Shown here: positions 21,769-32,802 of the stretch, one piece after another
Layout of the letters: every line of letters begins with the position of its first letter
Numbering within the stretch: position 1 is the stretch's first letter
Assembly: GCA_900188575.1 (NCBI GenBank)
Contig: FYEU01000312.1
Span: 909,535-973,534, forward strand
Length of the DNA stretch: 64,000 nucleotides
Direction of reading: 5' to 3'
Source: Geosmithia putterillii
Lineage: Eukaryota; Ascomycota; Sordariomycetes; Hypocreales; Bionectriaceae
Notes under the pieces: generated by a model
Database searches by the model: none
Seen by the model: the letters and a program-made list of their open reading frames with translations, nothing else
What the model was told of the DNA's origin: nothing
Translations under genes and position numbers: made by a program

Positions 21769-24470
21769 TTAGCACTTGGTCTCGGTCAACCCGCCAAGAT
21801 CGTTGTACTGCTCCCAGGCGGGCTTGACATCCGCGTCGCGGCGGCAGTCGATGCGGTCGGACCCCACGCCATCCATGAAGGCTTGCATGGCCATCCAGTC
21901 GTCCTCGAGCCCCTGCTGCTCCTCCATAATGAGCGGGTCAAACGAGGCGTACTGGTGATCGGGGAACTTGCTACCGCTGCCGGCGCTGGTGTTGCTCCTG
22001 GAGAGAATGGTGCTCACAGGGCGGCGGAGGGCGCTGGCGCCAGCGGCCATGGAGGCCCTGCGCGTGGGTGTCAGAAGCACCGACATGGCCTCGCGGCGCT
22101 GGTTCCGGCCCGATTTGTGCATACTGAAGCCGTTGTTGCTGTTGCTGTTGTTGTTGCAAACAGTGTCGAGCGAGTAGAAGTTGTGTATGTCGTTGTTGGA
22201 GGAAAGGTCGGGCGTGTCGTGGGGCGACACGCTCAGCGAGCCGATGCTCGACTCGAGGGTGTCGTCGCTCATGGTGCTGCACGGCGAGGACATCGACATG
22301 CACGTGCTGCCGGTCGATCCGGTCGAGTTGTTGCGCGTGGCCTTCTTGATGGGCGTCGTGGTGTGGTTCTGCTCCTTGTGGCCCAGCGTGACGCTGTTGA
22401 GCCCGTTGCCGTAGCCCTCGACGAGGATCTCGCTGTGGCCGTGTCTCGAGCCGGATGACGACGACGAGTTCGAGTGCGACAGGTCGGTGTTGACGGGCTG
22501 CAGCATCATCGAGCTGGAGCGGAAGAGGCGCATGGATCGGCGCACCGTCGAGTTGCGTCGCAGGGCGCGCGACATGGAGCCCTGTCGGGCGGGGGGCGCT
22601 GCTGCCGACAGCGGGCTGAGCATGTTGTTATCCGAGAAGTTCTCCACGACGGGTGACGACTCGCCCTCCTCTCGGTGCGTCAGGGCAAAGTAGTCAATGT
22701 CCGGCTTGATCTCTATACTGCCCAGGCCCTGGCCCTGCCCGCCCGCCCAGTAGACCGAGGGGGCAGGGGAGACGCTCCCAGTCTGGTCGATATAGTCCTC
22801 CTGCATGGGCTCGGGCTGGCTCTCGTCCCAGGGGGGCAGATTGGCCACCGAAACAGCCATGTGGTACTCCGTCTCTGTGGCGTCAAAGGCCTCCGGGGGA
22901 GTGACAGTGACGCTCCGCAGGACCTGGTAGATGGCGTAGATGAGGATCCAGCGGACCTTGCGGGCGTCGGCGACAGACACGTAGTCCTTTGTCTTTCCGG
23001 TGGTGGACGGGCGGACGGACTCGTCCTCAAACAGCTGGTACGCCCGTACGAGCTCGTTCTCGGTGATAACGCGATCCTTCCAGTTCGACGCCTTGATGAG
23101 CGCGGCGTGTGCCAGCAGCCGCTGGTTAGGCCTGTGTTTCCCCTCTTCACTGCTGCTGCCGGCCAGCCCAGCGTTGCGCCACCGCAGACGATACCGTGAC
23201 GTCGCGGTGGTCGCCCTCTCGGTGTACCGCGGCATGTGCGGCAGTGGATGGGGAAGGGGCTCGAGCCGGTGCTCGCGGTCAAACATGTCGACGAGCTGCA
23301 GCATGCAGATGCCGTTGCTGGCGACCCACGGCATACCCTGAGAGGTCGAGTACGACGAGTCGACCAGGAGGCGGTACAGCGCCTCGAAGTCGCGACGCAT
23401 GGCCCGGCAGATCTGCGGGTCGAAGTGCCCGGGAGGGGGGTAGCTGCTGCCGCCGAAGCGCGCGGCGTAGTGGCCCCGGAGGAAGCCGCGGAAGCGCTGC
23501 AGGTGCGCGCGCGCCATGGGCGGGATGCCCAGCCGCGACTCGGACATGGCCTCCTCGAGGAAGTCGCCTAGCATGTCGTACGCGGCGCCCACGCGGTTCT
23601 GCAGGTCTGTCCTAGCCTCGGCGATGAGCTGCCTCGTCTGCTCGCTCAGTCTCTGGTAATCGGCATAGAGGCCTTCTTCGTCTTCTTCTGGTTCCATGCC
23701 TTCTGATAGTAAAATGTCACTCATGCCGACGCAGTGCGCAAACGAACGGATGTATAGGTCCCGTAAACGCAGCGTCTCGGCCAGGAAGAGCATTGCCACC
23801 GCGTGTGTAGGCTGGTGCGCGACGTCCAGGTAGCCCTCCTCGTCAATGTACGAGAGAAGGTCGGCCGTGTTGTCGTCATCGTTGACATCGGAGCGGAACT
23901 CGTTCATGGCGTGGAAGAGTCCGACGAGCGCGGGACCCAGAGCCTCGCCCACGACGGACCGCCCGACCACCCAGGCGAACAGGTTGCGCGTTGCAATCTG
24001 GTAGGCGAATGCTAGCTCTCCGCTTACACCCGTCGGAGGCGGGATGTACAGCTCGACGGTGCGGCGCGGGTCGCCGCCCCATCGCTCAATCTGCTTCTGG
24101 GTCCGCGGGGCAGGGCCGTCTGTTACGAGGAAGCGCTGGATGAGGGGGAAACACTTCTTGTCGAGAAGGGATTGGAAGGGCACCTTGAAGGACGGGCCGT
24201 GGCGGGACTGGCCCTTGGCGTGGAGGTAGACCAGGCAGTTTCCGTTGCGCGTCCACAGGGCGGGGTCCTAGAAGGAGTTAGAGGCTGTATCATGTATGTG
24301 ATTTGGGGTTATGTCGGCGATAAAGAGCTGCATACCTTTTGTAGTCCATCCCAACCGTAAGAGTCCCTTGCCGCACCATCCCATGCTTGGATAGGGCCAC
24401 CGCCATGGTCGACCGTGTTCAGAAAGGCGAGTAGACTCCGGGGAACCGGCGGTATTGACGAGTTTCCCAT
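21769..24470 (-). CDS. DUF8004 family protein
   Basis: Two exons on the minus strand, 24336-24470 and 21769-24267, give 877 aa. The 68-base intron joins GWDGLQK to DPALWTRNGNCLVYLH, which is the expected conserved start of the family. Residues 1 to about 560 are folded and rich in W/Y/L motifs (NLFAWVVGRSVVGEALGPAL, RFRGFLRGHYAARFGG, ARKVRWILIYAIYQVLRSV). The last 300 residues are low-complexity Ser/Asn/Thr with short basic patches, typical of phospho-regulated tails. The family is widespread in Pezizomycotina and I know of no assigned function. There is no signal peptide or membrane segment, so it is probably cytoplasmic or nuclear. Confidence 0.85.
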
Positions 24471-25175
24471 GCTGAATATGGGACTAAACGTTGTGTTGTT
24501 GAGATTGAAGTCTTGCCAGCAAGAACCGGGCGTCGAGCACCGGGGTTGACTTGGGGCGAGATAAACAAACTGCCGCTCTCGTATTGATATATAGCGACCG
24601 AAGGGCACACACAGCAAGCCCAATCCCAATATTGGATAACGCTCTCACCAAACAATGGGCGACGATTGTGAAAGCTGTGTAACCGGGCGTGGAATTATCG
24701 GATCGGTGCAGATGCCGGGGCTGAACACTGAACGCGGAGTGCTCGTAAGGAGTTGAGTTAGTCTTACGACCGGGGAACTCCAGACTCAACCGACATGTCG
24801 TCCAAGTCGTTTTGGTATTATGAATGCGTGATGTGATATTTGGTTTGCCTCTTTTAGGCAGTATGGGGAATCAAAAAAGAAAGGGGAGGAGAGATAGTAA
24901 GAGTCCGGCGGACATGGGCTGCCTTTGAGTATCGCGAGAAATGCGGCAATGCCCACTTGATAAAAAACGGCAGATGGCGCCATGACATATGTCGTATGGC
25001 GCGGCGGCGTCGGGGACAGGACCCAAGACCCAAGACCCAACGACATATCCCTGTCTGACCCAGCGGCGGTCGTGAGCTGGCTGAACACATATGCGTGCCA
25101 CCTTTTGGGAGGGGACCTGGTGGAGTAGGTACAAGTTTACAACTGCTTGTCTGCCTCCCTAGTATTACTACGGAG

Positions 25176-25189
25176 TACGAGTGCTCGTA
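25176..25189. repeat. Inverted repeat TACGAG-TG-CTCGTA
   Basis: Six-base arms with a two-base centre, overlapping a TACGGAGTA word at 25169-25177. It is related to the seven-base-arm repeat at 27315-27332. Confidence 0.75.
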
Positions 25190-26211
25190 GAAGACGAGCC
25201 GAGAAGCCTGGGGGCTCCGCTTTGTCCGATCAACCGGGAGGGAGGGAGCTGGAGAATGCATTGTCGTATATTATTGCCTTTGCCACCGGGCTGGATAAGA
25301 GTTGGATTCTTTACCGGGCTCCACACTTAGTCTGTAGGTTCGCAATATTCCAGTCCAGTCTGTCCATATGACTTTTGTAGATATGCTGTGAAACTGGCTG
25401 TGCAACATGATGTACACAATAAACCCATAACCCTCTTCCGAATGCTCTGCCTCTTTGCCTTGGCCCCATCAGTCTGGACTCTAGATAATACTCAGTAGAC
25501 TTAGTGCTGTACTCGTAAGATGATGCCCGTAGCGTTGTGCAGGGATAAGAACGCTACTTTGCTTGGCCATTCAAGGTGGCCGAAACAAGAGCCCAGTGCT
25601 TGGGACATGCAGCGTGCATGGCATACTTCTGTATGTCTCTAGCCTCCTCCTCGACCTCGTCTTCCATCTTTCCTTCTTTCGCTCTCTCTCGGATGCAAAG
25701 TGGCTGGACACACCATGCCCGCCAGTTGCACTGATGCGATGCTGCTGCTGCACAACCGCAACTCCACAACTCCATATTCCGTACAAACACCGTGGCGGAC
25801 CCGTAGGAACACATGTACCACTGTACTCGCACACTAATACTGTATGTACTCCTCGTACGCCCAACCCGCGAGAGTCGGTGACGCCTGCGCTGGCAACTGG
25901 TCAACAGGGGCCTTACAGCTGGCTTCCTCGTTGCAGATCGAGACTTCAACTTGCTGTCCCGGCATGAACCTTGCAGTTGTCAGGTTTGTCAGGTCCCCGA
26001 CAGAGTTGCACTCTCGCAACTTGCGACCCGTAACAGGATCGGTACGGGGGTACTTCTCACACAGCACGACGTAAAGGGTCAAGGGCCCTTGAAGCCCAAG
26101 GCTGATCATATTACAGAGTGTTCCTACAGGCTTAAACTCCAACTCCCACTGTCCAGTGCCAGTGTCCAGCAGACCTGGTGTCCAGTTGTCCAGTATCTAC
26201 AGCGAACTCCC

Positions 26212-26245
26212 CCCTGTCCCTGTCCCTGTCCCTGGCCCTGGCCCC
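26212..26245. repeat. CCCTGT/CCCTGG tandem repeat
   Basis: Five to six imperfect hexamer units in the gene-free stretch; no coding frame is supported through it. Confidence 0.8.
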
Positions 26246-27314
26246 GGTCGGTCGTCGTCGTGACCCGCGGGACCCTGATTGCCTTTGCCTTGCTTGCTTA
26301 CTTGACCCCTCTGACCTCTGACGACCCATTGATTAAGACTGGATAATACAGCTGACTGCTATAGCGTCTCCCGGCCAGTCATTTCATCACTGTTTGCCAA
26401 TGTGGGAAGGACTTCAGCCCATCGAAATTCAACTTGGCGCTCCATTCGGCACAGATGAGCGCCGGGCCAACTGCACGGCCGCAGCACATTTTGCTCCATA
26501 ACATTGATTGAAGGCTCTGACGTTGATGATCTGATGCGTGCGCGTCTTGCTTCTGTTTGCACCAAGACAATAACAATAACCTATTATGGCATTCCCAACG
26601 GCGAATCAAGCACCTTTTCCAACAGGTTCTTCCAAGGGAGAGTTTTCTTTCCCCTTTGCCCACCGCCCTTGAACAGTACACGTACACGTACTTTGTAGTG
26701 GGGGTTTTCCAACAACTGCCAGCCAAAAGGAAAAATAAACGGGCAGTCACAAAGTACGAGTACTAGAAGTGTTCCACTCCCTCGGTGACCTTCTCGTCCC
26801 AAGGGCCAAGACAGTCGGATGGTGGCCCGCGGCGGCGGTCGGGAGGCCTTACAAGTTACGACTAAGCCCTTTGGAGGTGTGCGAGATCCCGAAATGAAAC
26901 GGACATGGGAATTTATTGATTATTTCATGCTTCACGTCATCGACGTCCATCATCCAGGGGTTAACCCAGTGCCACTGCCCACTGCCCAGATGGCCAGTAC
27001 GCAGAGGAAAGCGAAATGTCGTTGCAATCAAAAATCGCGATCGCGGAGACCGCTCCCCCAGCAGAAGATCCATAGCACCCCTGCAAGACCTTCAGCTGCG
27101 ACGAAGAGCAGCCAGCCTTGGGCCTTGCCAACTTGCTAACTAATACAGTCTACTCCGTACATGTACATGTATTGCACAGCTAGCGCGACCCTCTCCGACG
27201 GGCCCAAATCGCGCATCAGCCACGTCAACGGGGCCGGTTCCCTGGTTTCCAGCTACTCGTATGCACGGAAGGCTTGACAGCCGGAGGAGCTCCCATGCCG
27301 AAAAGGCGGGTTTC

Positions 27315-27332
27315 CTACGAGTGTGCTCGTAG
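27315..27332. repeat. Inverted repeat CTACGAG-TGTG-CTCGTAG
   Basis: Perfect seven-base arms with a four-base loop. It shares its core with the repeat at 25176-25189 and is followed 26 bases later by TACTCCGTA. Confidence 0.8.
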
Positions 27333-28373
27333 TTACGGAAGACTAGTGCGAGCACCTTACTCCGTACGGCGTAGAGACGCGAGCGCGCCAAGGCTGGACT
27401 AACGAACAATGGCCACGACGAGAGCTGACCAGGACGAATTGGGAGTCCATAGGAGATATTACTTACGGGGTGTGCTCCCCTTGGCCCCTTGGTGTGCATG
27501 CGCCTCATCTGCCATCAGGCCCAACGATATTAAAAAATCCTCCGTAGCGCCGTTGCGCCTCGCCAGGTTGCTGGTCCCGAGGACAACGCCCTCCCACTCT
27601 CGGAATATTGTGTATGAGGTAATCCCCGGTACTAGTCGTTGTAATAGTTGTCGGGTAATACTATTCACAACTCGTACCGTCCCGTTGGAAAGCCTGGCGG
27701 CGGCGGGTCTGGGCCATAGTCTTTCCGCCCTCTCGCCTCGTCTTCCTCCCTATTGATGGAGTTGGCAGGTGGCTGGTCGTCATGCGCGTCCCTCTTTCGT
27801 ATACCGCCGTTACACTGCACGTATAGTTCAATGGAGTGTACTCTGTGTGTATATGCAGTGCTGACTGGCGGTGCGTCGTGGGTGGATGGATGGTGCGACT
27901 GCGCCAGAGACACGATTTCCGCAAAGAGGCAATCTTGACCCTGTCTTTTCTTTTTCCTTTACTTAGTTCGCAACTTCGTTACTTACTTGGTGGTCGTACA
28001 TGATTAAGCTTCAAGTTGAATGTGACAAATGTGCCTCCTGTCATGTCACGATCCATATATGGCTCCATTATTGCGAGACCGAGCCGCCGCCGCCTTCTCC
28101 TTCTTTTCTTTCCGCCCTCATGACGCGCAGTATATGCGCGGCGCGTACATACACCGCACTTACATACATATACATACATATGTTCTTATCATGGCATGAT
28201 GGGTCTCGGTTACTCCGTCTCACTCACATACATGCACGTACATGTGTGCTTCATGGCGCGATAGTCGGGTTCTAGATCAAGAGACCGCTTCCATGTGGTA
28301 ACAATCATACATACATGTAGCTGACATCAAATGACTACATGTACCTATCTAGGTATAGGTAGTCAACGTTGCA

Positions 28374-29477
28374 TCAAGCCGTAGTCGCCTTGACTCTCAA
28401 CTCCTTCTGATCAACCCGACTGGCAGACAACCGTCTCCAGACATAGTCCCCCGCCAAGACAGGCTCATACTTGGACACGCCACCCTCCTCGAGGCACGAG
28501 TCGAGCGTCTTAACAACGACATCATAATTCACCCCAAAGAAGAAGGGGATCGAGTACCGCTCCTTGCCCGTGACATTCCACACGCGGTGCACCGTCGAGA
28601 CGAAGCGGTCATTCGTCCACCGCGCGAGCAGATCGCCAATGTTGACCACAAATGTGCCCGGGACGGGCGGCGCCTCGATCCACGCGCCGTCCGCCGCACT
28701 GAGGATCTGCAGCGCCGGCACTGCGCCCTGGCACAGGATCGTGAAGCACTCAATGTCCGTGTGCGCGCCTATCCCCAGCGCGTCCGGGTCCGACGCCTGC
28801 TGCGGCGGGTAATGCAGCAGCCGGCCCATCGCCCCGGGCGTTGACACCACTTCGTCAAAGAAGTCGGGGGGCAGGAGGAGGACCTGCGCCAGGAGGCCGA
28901 TGAGTCGTCGTGAGAGGGCCAGCATCTCGGCATAGTAGGCTGCTACTGTTGGGCGAAACCCTTGCATCTCGGGCCATACGTTGGCGCCGGACATGGGATT
29001 TGCTTCCCAGTCTGCACACATACTCAATCAGTTACTTACTGTCGAGATGAAGACTGAAGGGAAGCACATACCCTTCGTATTTTCCCGCCCGTGTGACTGG
29101 GGATCCAAGCTCTTCTCGTACCCCCAGTTGAAAGCCTCGTTGAGATCCGGCTTCCGTGTCTCGTCGGTGCGTACCTCGGCAGGAGGCTCGTACCCGCGCA
29201 GGATGGGCGACTTCTTGTAGTTGATTGCATTCTTGACATCGGCTGGCTGGGCGAAGAACGCCTCCGCCACGCCAAACAGACTGTCGATGGTGTCCTGCGA
29301 TACACCGTGGTCCTTGATGTAGAAGAAGCCCACGCGCGTGCAGGCGTCGGTCAGTTGTGCTAGCAGCTCGTCCTTTGGTGCGGCCAGCGAGATGATGGGG
29401 ATCTCATTGAAGCCTGCGCGTCGGGCGGTGTCGGACGCCACCGTGCGGGAGTTGCCAGCGAACGAAGTGAAGCTCAT
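28374..29477 (-). CDS. 2-oxoglutarate/Fe(II) dioxygenase, isopenicillin N synthase-like
   Basis: Two exons, 29072-29477 and 28374-29011, give 347 aa. The N-terminal DIOX_N part starts EIPIISLAA and contains GFFYIKDHGVS. The C-terminal jelly roll has the iron ligands H219 and D221 (GAHTDIECF) and H277 (STVHRVWN), and the 2-oxoglutarate-binding R287-Y-S289. All catalytic positions are intact. The same superfamily branch contains fungal thymine 7-hydroxylase and plant flavonoid/hormone dioxygenases, so the substrate is open; an oxidation of a nucleobase or other N-heterocycle is suggested only by the neighbour. It is transcribed divergently from the NCS1 permease over a 623-base shared promoter that carries GATAAG sites. 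Confidence 0.9.
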
Positions 29478-30100
29478 TATGTCGATCCCGTGATTCTCAA
29501 CGGCTGTGTGTCTTATAGACGGTGCGGGACTGCCTCAATGACGTGGGCCAGGTGCCAGTTCACCGGGGTTGTTGTATGATGTGTCAAATGGAGTTTCACT
29601 TCAAGCCAGAACTTTTCCAGGATCAGCGCAGTCTTATACTTCGAGATAGAATGACGCTTTTTGTTTCCTGGTTAATGCACTGGATCGAGTATACATGTAT
29701 CAATGTCTGCAAGTTGTAGTCCGGGGCACACCGCCAGCGGGCAACAAGCTCCTCGCTAGGGAACCGTTTATCCAACCCCTCGCCTCATGGATGGCACAAT
29801 GCCGGCGGGGGAATGCAAATGTGCCCGCCGGCCATCGACGTGATATCCCCCAGATTACGACATGCTCGCCTACCTGCCACCGTCCGGGGCCGGGTGGGTC
29901 CAGTCCTCCCCCCGTGTAAGCCAGAGATAAGAGGAACACCCAGTTGCAAGGAGCAGATACAATGCAAACCAATGCAGCTTATCTCAGAAGGCGGACAACT
30001 ATTGCCGACGGATACAACGCAATACTTCAGTGTACGAGTATATGGCAGCCAAGATGTATATCATCCAGAGTCCAGCAGCTGCGTTGATGCAAGCCAGCAC
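29478..30100. promoter_or_regulatory. Bidirectional promoter of dioxygenase and NCS1 permease
   Basis: The only sequence between two divergent start codons. It carries GATAAG at 29926-29931 and CTTATC at 29978-29983 (inverted, 46 bases apart) plus an AGATAG at about 29644. HGATAR is the binding core of the nitrogen regulator AreA/Nit2, for which closely spaced pairs are the usual functional form. TACATGTA occurs at 29692. Confidence 0.55.
29926..29983. promoter_or_regulatory. Inverted pair of GATAAG sites
   Basis: GATAAG (29926-29931) and CTTATC (29978-29983) lie 118-175 bases before the permease start codon. The arrangement suggests AreA/Nit2-type nitrogen derepression of the permease and possibly of the dioxygenase. 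Binding is not shown. Confidence 0.5.
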
Positions 30101-31956
30101 ATGAGCTACCCGACACCAATTGAAGATTTCAAAATGGAGGTCCTACGCAGGACCAAGGCGAATATCGCATCCAAGAAACAAGCAAATGGCTGGGTCCTCG
30201 AGAAGCAGGCCGTCACCTTTGCCGATGAGAATACGTGGAGTAATCGCGACTCAGATGTCACGCCCCTCGAGCACCGGACATGGACAAGCTGGACCATCCT
30301 GGGCTACTGGATGAGCGATGCCATGTCTGCGCAGAGCTGGGCGGGCGCGTCGGCCATTATTGCCGTCGGACTTACATGGTGAGTCCACACTCCATCTTTT
30401 AATATCCAGACGTCCATTGAGTCTATGTGTCGAGGGCATCAATTGCTGATTACATGTATGTTGGAAGGCGCGAGGCCGTGTACTGCCTCATCCTGGGCCT
30501 CATGACCGTCACAGTCCCTCTCTGCCTCAACGGAGCTGCAGGCGCAGAACTACACGTCTCCTTTCCCGTCGTGGCCCGATCCAGCTTCGGCTTCCTCTTT
30601 AGTCGCTTCGCCGTCGTGATCCGCATGATTACCGCGCTCTTCTGGCATGGTGAGAATACCAGCCCCCTGCAAGACACATATAATACCGCCCAAAGCACAA
30701 TACAATATTAACTGACATGAGTTTCAGCCATCCAGACATACTCCGGCTCAACGGCCATGACACAAGTCATCCGGTCCATCTGGCCCTCATACCTGAACCT
30801 GCCCAACCACCTCCCCTCCTCAGCCGGAATAACAACCCAGCAGATGGTCTCCCACCTGCTCTTCTGGACCATCCAGTTCCCCATTCTGCTCATCCCCCCG
30901 CACAAGCTGCGCTGGTTCTTCGTCTTCAAAGCCGCGCTGGTGACCGTCGCCGCAACCGGCACCGTGATAGGCATGGCCCGTCTGGCCAACGGCACGGGCG
31001 CAATCTGGGCACAGCAGCCCACCGTCACGGGCTCGGCGCGCGCCTGGCTGATCGTCTCGTCCATGAGCAGCATGACAGGCGGGTGGGCCACCATGGCAAC
31101 CAACGTCGCCGACTTCACACGGTACATGGAGCGTCCGCGCGGCGTGTACTGGCAGGTCATATTTGTTCCGGCAATCCTGACGCTCCTGGGCATCTACGGC
31201 ATCATTGGCACGTCGTGCGCCAAGGTCGTCTACGGGGAGTATATATGGGATCCGCTGGCGCTGGCGTCGCGCTGGGATGGCGCCGGTGGCAGGGCGGCCG
31301 CCTTCTTCGTGGGCGTGGCCTGGTGTGTTGCCCAGATTGGTACGAACCTCTCTGCTAATGTGGTATCGTGCGCCAACGACATGACCAGCTTGTGGCCCAA
31401 GTATATCAACATCCGCCGTGGGGTCGTGGTCACCACCATCGTGGGCGGGTGGGTCATGGTGCCTTGGAAGATTGTCTCGTCCGCCCAGTCGCTGCTCAGC
31501 TTCATGAGCGGCCTGGGCATCTTCCTTGCGCCCATTGCGGCCGTCCTCGCGTGCGACTACTGGGTTGTGAAGCATAGGTGCATTGATGTTCCGGCGCTGT
31601 ATCGTCGGGGCGCACGCTACGCGTACGGAAGTCCGGCTGTGGGAACTAACTGGCGCGCTGCTGTCGCTCTCGCGGTCGGCACGGTGCCCAACTTGCCGGG
31701 TCTGGCGGCCGCGGTCAATACCAAGCTTGATATTGGCGGGGCGGAGCATATCTATGCCATGTTTTACCTCTACGGCTTCGCGTCTACGTTTGCCGTTCAT
31801 GCTGCCTTGAATTGGCTGTTTCCTGCGCCAGACACTATTATCCCCAAGTCCATTCATGAGGACGTGGTTATTATCGACGGCGTGGAGGTTGTCAAGAAGG
31901 GCGTCCAGGAGAAGGACGGGGCTGTGGTGGAGAGCAAGTCAGACGAGAATGTATAG
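30101..31956 (+). CDS. NCS1-family nucleobase/allantoin-type permease
   Basis: Three exons, 30101-30378, 30468-30649 and 30728-31956, give 562 aa; both joins restore conserved helices (GLTWREAVYC and ALFWHAIQTYSG). A second in-frame ATG at 30134 could also be the start. The NCS1 landmarks are present: DVTPLEHRTWTSWTILGYWMSD before helix 1, the cytoplasmic-side motif GSTAMTQVIRSIWPSYLNLP, and SMSSMTGGWATMATNVADFTRY in helix 6. This is the Fur/Fcy (uracil, uridine, allantoin, hydantoin) family of plasma-membrane proton symporters, and the N-terminus and length fit the Fur branch. Substrate is not decided by sequence; the hydrolase 850 bases downstream suggests a ureide, pyrimidine or similar N-rich compound. 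Confidence 0.93.
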
Positions 31957-32802
31957 AGCTGGAGCCAGGTCGGCGGATATGTCGAGCATGAAATTATGCA
32001 GAAATATAGTGATATTGAGCATTTGTTACTCTCGACTTGTGCCTTGTCATCATCTTGCACTTCCAAGGGTGGCGATGTAGATCTGGTGTATTACGCGTAG
32101 TCTCTGCTCGTCTCCTGCACGTACACTCGGGACTTGGCAGCTTACGTTCGTAGAGACCAGACAGAGAATCTTACCATTGACATGTATTTCACAAACATTT
32201 TGCAAATGAGAAATCTCATGTCCTTTCATGCTTCGGCGTATAAGTTAAATCCGTATAAGTGAGAAGTGCATGCTGTACCCGTGCTATACCCAGTAGGTAG
32301 CATTGGCGCCCGCCGGACGGGCAAGCGGGCAAGCGGGCAACTCACCCCGACTTATCGGATATCGACCGGCGATACCCCCGAGATAAGCTGCACGGCCGCA
32401 TATCTCATCTTCTTCTTCGACGCTTCGGACAACCAACATGCTCTGCCATCTCTATACCCTGGCATGAACGGCCGCCGCCGGCCACATGTGACAGCGCCCG
32501 ACGGCCTGATCTACGCCCGGCAGATCCATGCGATCGATATCAGTTGGAATGCAACCTCTATCTACCATCTATCGAAAGATTAGCCCACAGGTAGAGCAAG
32601 GATGGCAACATCTGGGGAACCCCTTCAAGCGCATGCTATGTCGGATTGCAAGCACCGAGGAAGATTCATTAGTGATATTCCCACTCCCTTCCAATGTTAC
32701 GAGCGGCGCATCGTAGCTCACTGCATCCCGACTCTTCTTTATACCGCGGTCCTCTGTTATTGAACGGATACAATTGACGAGTTCACAACCACAGTCATCG
32801 AA
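31957..32802. promoter_or_regulatory. Upstream region of the hydrolase-amidase fusion gene
   Basis: 846 bases with no gene. It includes an inverted GATAAG pair (32351-32387), further HGATAR cores in reverse near 32560-32574, an 8-bp tandem repeat (GCGGGCAA units, about 32318-32342), and a TTTATACC element about 65 bases before the start codon. Confidence 0.5.
32351..32387. promoter_or_regulatory. Inverted pair of GATAAG sites
   Basis: CTTATC at 32351-32356 and GATAAG at 32382-32387, 25 bases apart, about 420 bases before the start codon of the fusion gene. It mirrors the pair in front of the NCS1 permease and supports nitrogen-source control of both genes. Confidence 0.55.

Larger units (their letters stand above)
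24471..28373. other. 3.9-kb gene-free stretch
   Basis: No convincing gene on either strand; the longest frames (about 130 codons) have no bias or domain. It contains CCTGTC-type repeats at 26212-26245, inverted repeats at 25176-25189 and 27315-27332, TACGGAGTA-type words at 25169, 27151 and 27358, and TACATGTA at 27158, 27164, 28312 and 28336. It looks like decayed accessory DNA. Confidence 0.55.

Noticed and set aside
25554..26142. Overlapping frames of 100-134 codons on both strands
   Set aside because: Random frames in GC-balanced spacer DNA; no consistent bias or motif.
30820..31857. 345-codon antisense frame over the NCS1 permease
   Set aside because: The plus strand encodes an intact transporter with conserved helices; the antisense product is Arg/His/Gly-rich.
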